From: Gleimia sp. 6138-11-ORH1
GTDB taxonomy: Bacteria > Actinomycetota > Actinomycetes > Actinomycetales > Actinomycetaceae
Reading direction: 5' to 3'
Length of the DNA stretch: 64,000 bases
Assembly (NCBI RefSeq): GCF_024814355.1
Contig: NZ_JANUXV010000001.1
Span: 186,001-250,000, forward strand
Position 1 is the stretch's first letter. Each line of letters opens with the position of its first letter. The notes beneath the pieces are model-generated. The model worked only from the letters and a program-made list of their open reading frames with translations. It did not search any database and was not told the origin of the DNA. The position numbers were made by a program, and so were the translations under genes. This document shows, piece by piece, positions 63,449-64,000 of this stretch.

Positions 63449-64000
63449 AATGCACCTTCTTCAATCCGAAGTTGCTCCCAAATTTCGTTAATCGTTGCCT
63501 GTTCAACAGCAGTTAGTTCTCTGGCTAACGCCTGGGTGAAAAAATGCTGAGAAACCTCAGCCGGCCCCAGGCTAGTATGCGAAACAGTAGTTTGAGACTT
63601 AAAACTTCCGGTAGCCACATACCGAATCTGCATTACATTAGGCAGTAACTGTTTGACTTTTGCATAGAGATTCTCCGGACGAACCGGATCAGTAATCTCA
63701 ACCGAGTAAAACACAGGTTCCGCAGAAGAACTCTTTGCAGCTAACTCTTCAACCTGCGCTAAAGTACCTTGGAAAGAAATTAGCTTATACGGTTGCGGCA
63801 CAGGAATCTCACTAATTTCAACTTGCTGCTTAGATCCACGCGCAGAAACTTCCAACCGCGTAACCGACTTTTTATCAGCGCCCTCGGAAAAAGAAAACGG
63901 AAGCGGAGAACCCGCATAACGCACGCAGTAATCACTTTCTGCATCTGCCGGAAACAGTGTCTGAGGGCGGTGCAAATGCCCACAGGCCACATACTTAATC
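63445..64000 (-). CDS. sbcD: SbcD exonuclease subunit, C-terminal part (5' end outside window)
   Basis: Only the last 185 or so residues are visible; the frame is open to the right edge. The metallophosphatase motif is seen as VACGHLHRPQ, with the GHLH histidines that bind Mn. Next comes RYAGSPLPFSFSE, typical of SbcD, then the capping region and a C-terminal helical part that contacts SbcC. The stop overlaps the sbcC start by 4 bp (ATGA). An internal GTG near 63990 is a valine codon, not the start. Confidence 0.92.
   Translation of the reverse strand, partial: IKYVACGHLHRPQTLFPADAESDYCVRYAGSPLPFSFSEGADKKSVTRLEVSARGSKQQVEISEIPVPQPYKLISFQGTLAQVEELAAKSSSAEPVFYSVEITDPVRPENLYAKVKQLLPNVMQIRYVATGSFKSQTTVSHTSLGPAEVSQHFFTQALARELTAVEQATINEIWEQLRIEEGAL

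Overview
The window comes from an actinobacterium of fairly low GC (high 40s percent by eye). Actinobacterial hallmarks are the block mtrA-mtrB-lpqB-comF-hpf-secA, a WhiB protein next to a TIGR03089-type gene, and DUF3499, DUF5719, Rv3235-like and DUF6912-like genes. Codon use, GC and gene order suggest an Actinomycetaceae-like organism, but the genus cannot be fixed from sequence alone.

Layout. (1) 1-1600: the 3' part of a UvrD-like helicase gene, then about 740 bp without a convincing gene; this holds a tRNA/tmRNA-3'-end-like string and a run of five small hairpins, so it may be the edge of an integrated element. (2) 1.6-4.4 kb: purK, purE and galE, closed by an 18-bp perfect hairpin. (3) 4.4-38 kb: a large cell-surface glycopolymer locus. 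It opens with two LCP ligases, a DUF2304 protein and a polyprenol-phosphate-type GT2. A first half (8.7-27.5 kb) holds acetyltransferase, aminotransferase, oxidoreductase, 2-epimerase and nucleotide-sugar dehydrogenase genes. Together these are the five steps expected for UDP-2,3-diacetamido-2,3-dideoxy-mannuronic acid. The same half has a Wzx-like flippase, an asparagine-synthase-like protein, several glycosyltransferases, a DUF6541-like membrane protein, an acyltransferase and a secreted FG-GAP plus glucuronyl-C5-epimerase-like protein. A second half (27.6-38 kb) holds another DUF6541-like protein, a two-domain GT2, UDP-galactopyranose mutase, a Wzm/Wzt-type ABC exporter, a GT4, a GlfT1-like GT2 and a second acyltransferase. 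This looks like galactofuranose polymer synthesis and export. (4) 38-41 kb: a YfcC-type transporter, a DUF5684-like protein and a TIGR03089 protein. (5) 41-52.8 kb: whiB, a giant GT2/membrane protein, DUF5719, a metallopeptidase-family protein, DUF3499, mtrAB-lpqB, comF and hpf. (6) 52.8-64 kb: secA, then a conserved but poorly understood set (Rv3235-like, LysM, small unknown, BldC-like HTH, SAF protein, CpaE/MinD-like ATPase, DUF6912), then sbcC and the 3' end of sbcD.

How it fits together: the glycopolymer locus predicts an aminouronate-containing polymer flipped by Wzx and a galactofuranose-containing polymer exported by an ABC transporter. LCP proteins would attach product to peptidoglycan. 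The secreted epimerase-like protein and the asparagine-synthase-like protein are the best candidates for unusual sugar modification.

Signals outside the genes: an octamer CGAGGGCG found 22 times on both strands; a shared pair of TCAGTT direct repeats in front of the LysM operon and the BldC-like gene; a palindrome overlapping the whiB -10 box; a GTNAC direct repeat before mtrA; a nested inverted repeat at 39.7-39.8 kb; and a 38-bp tandem repeat running into the end of sbcC.
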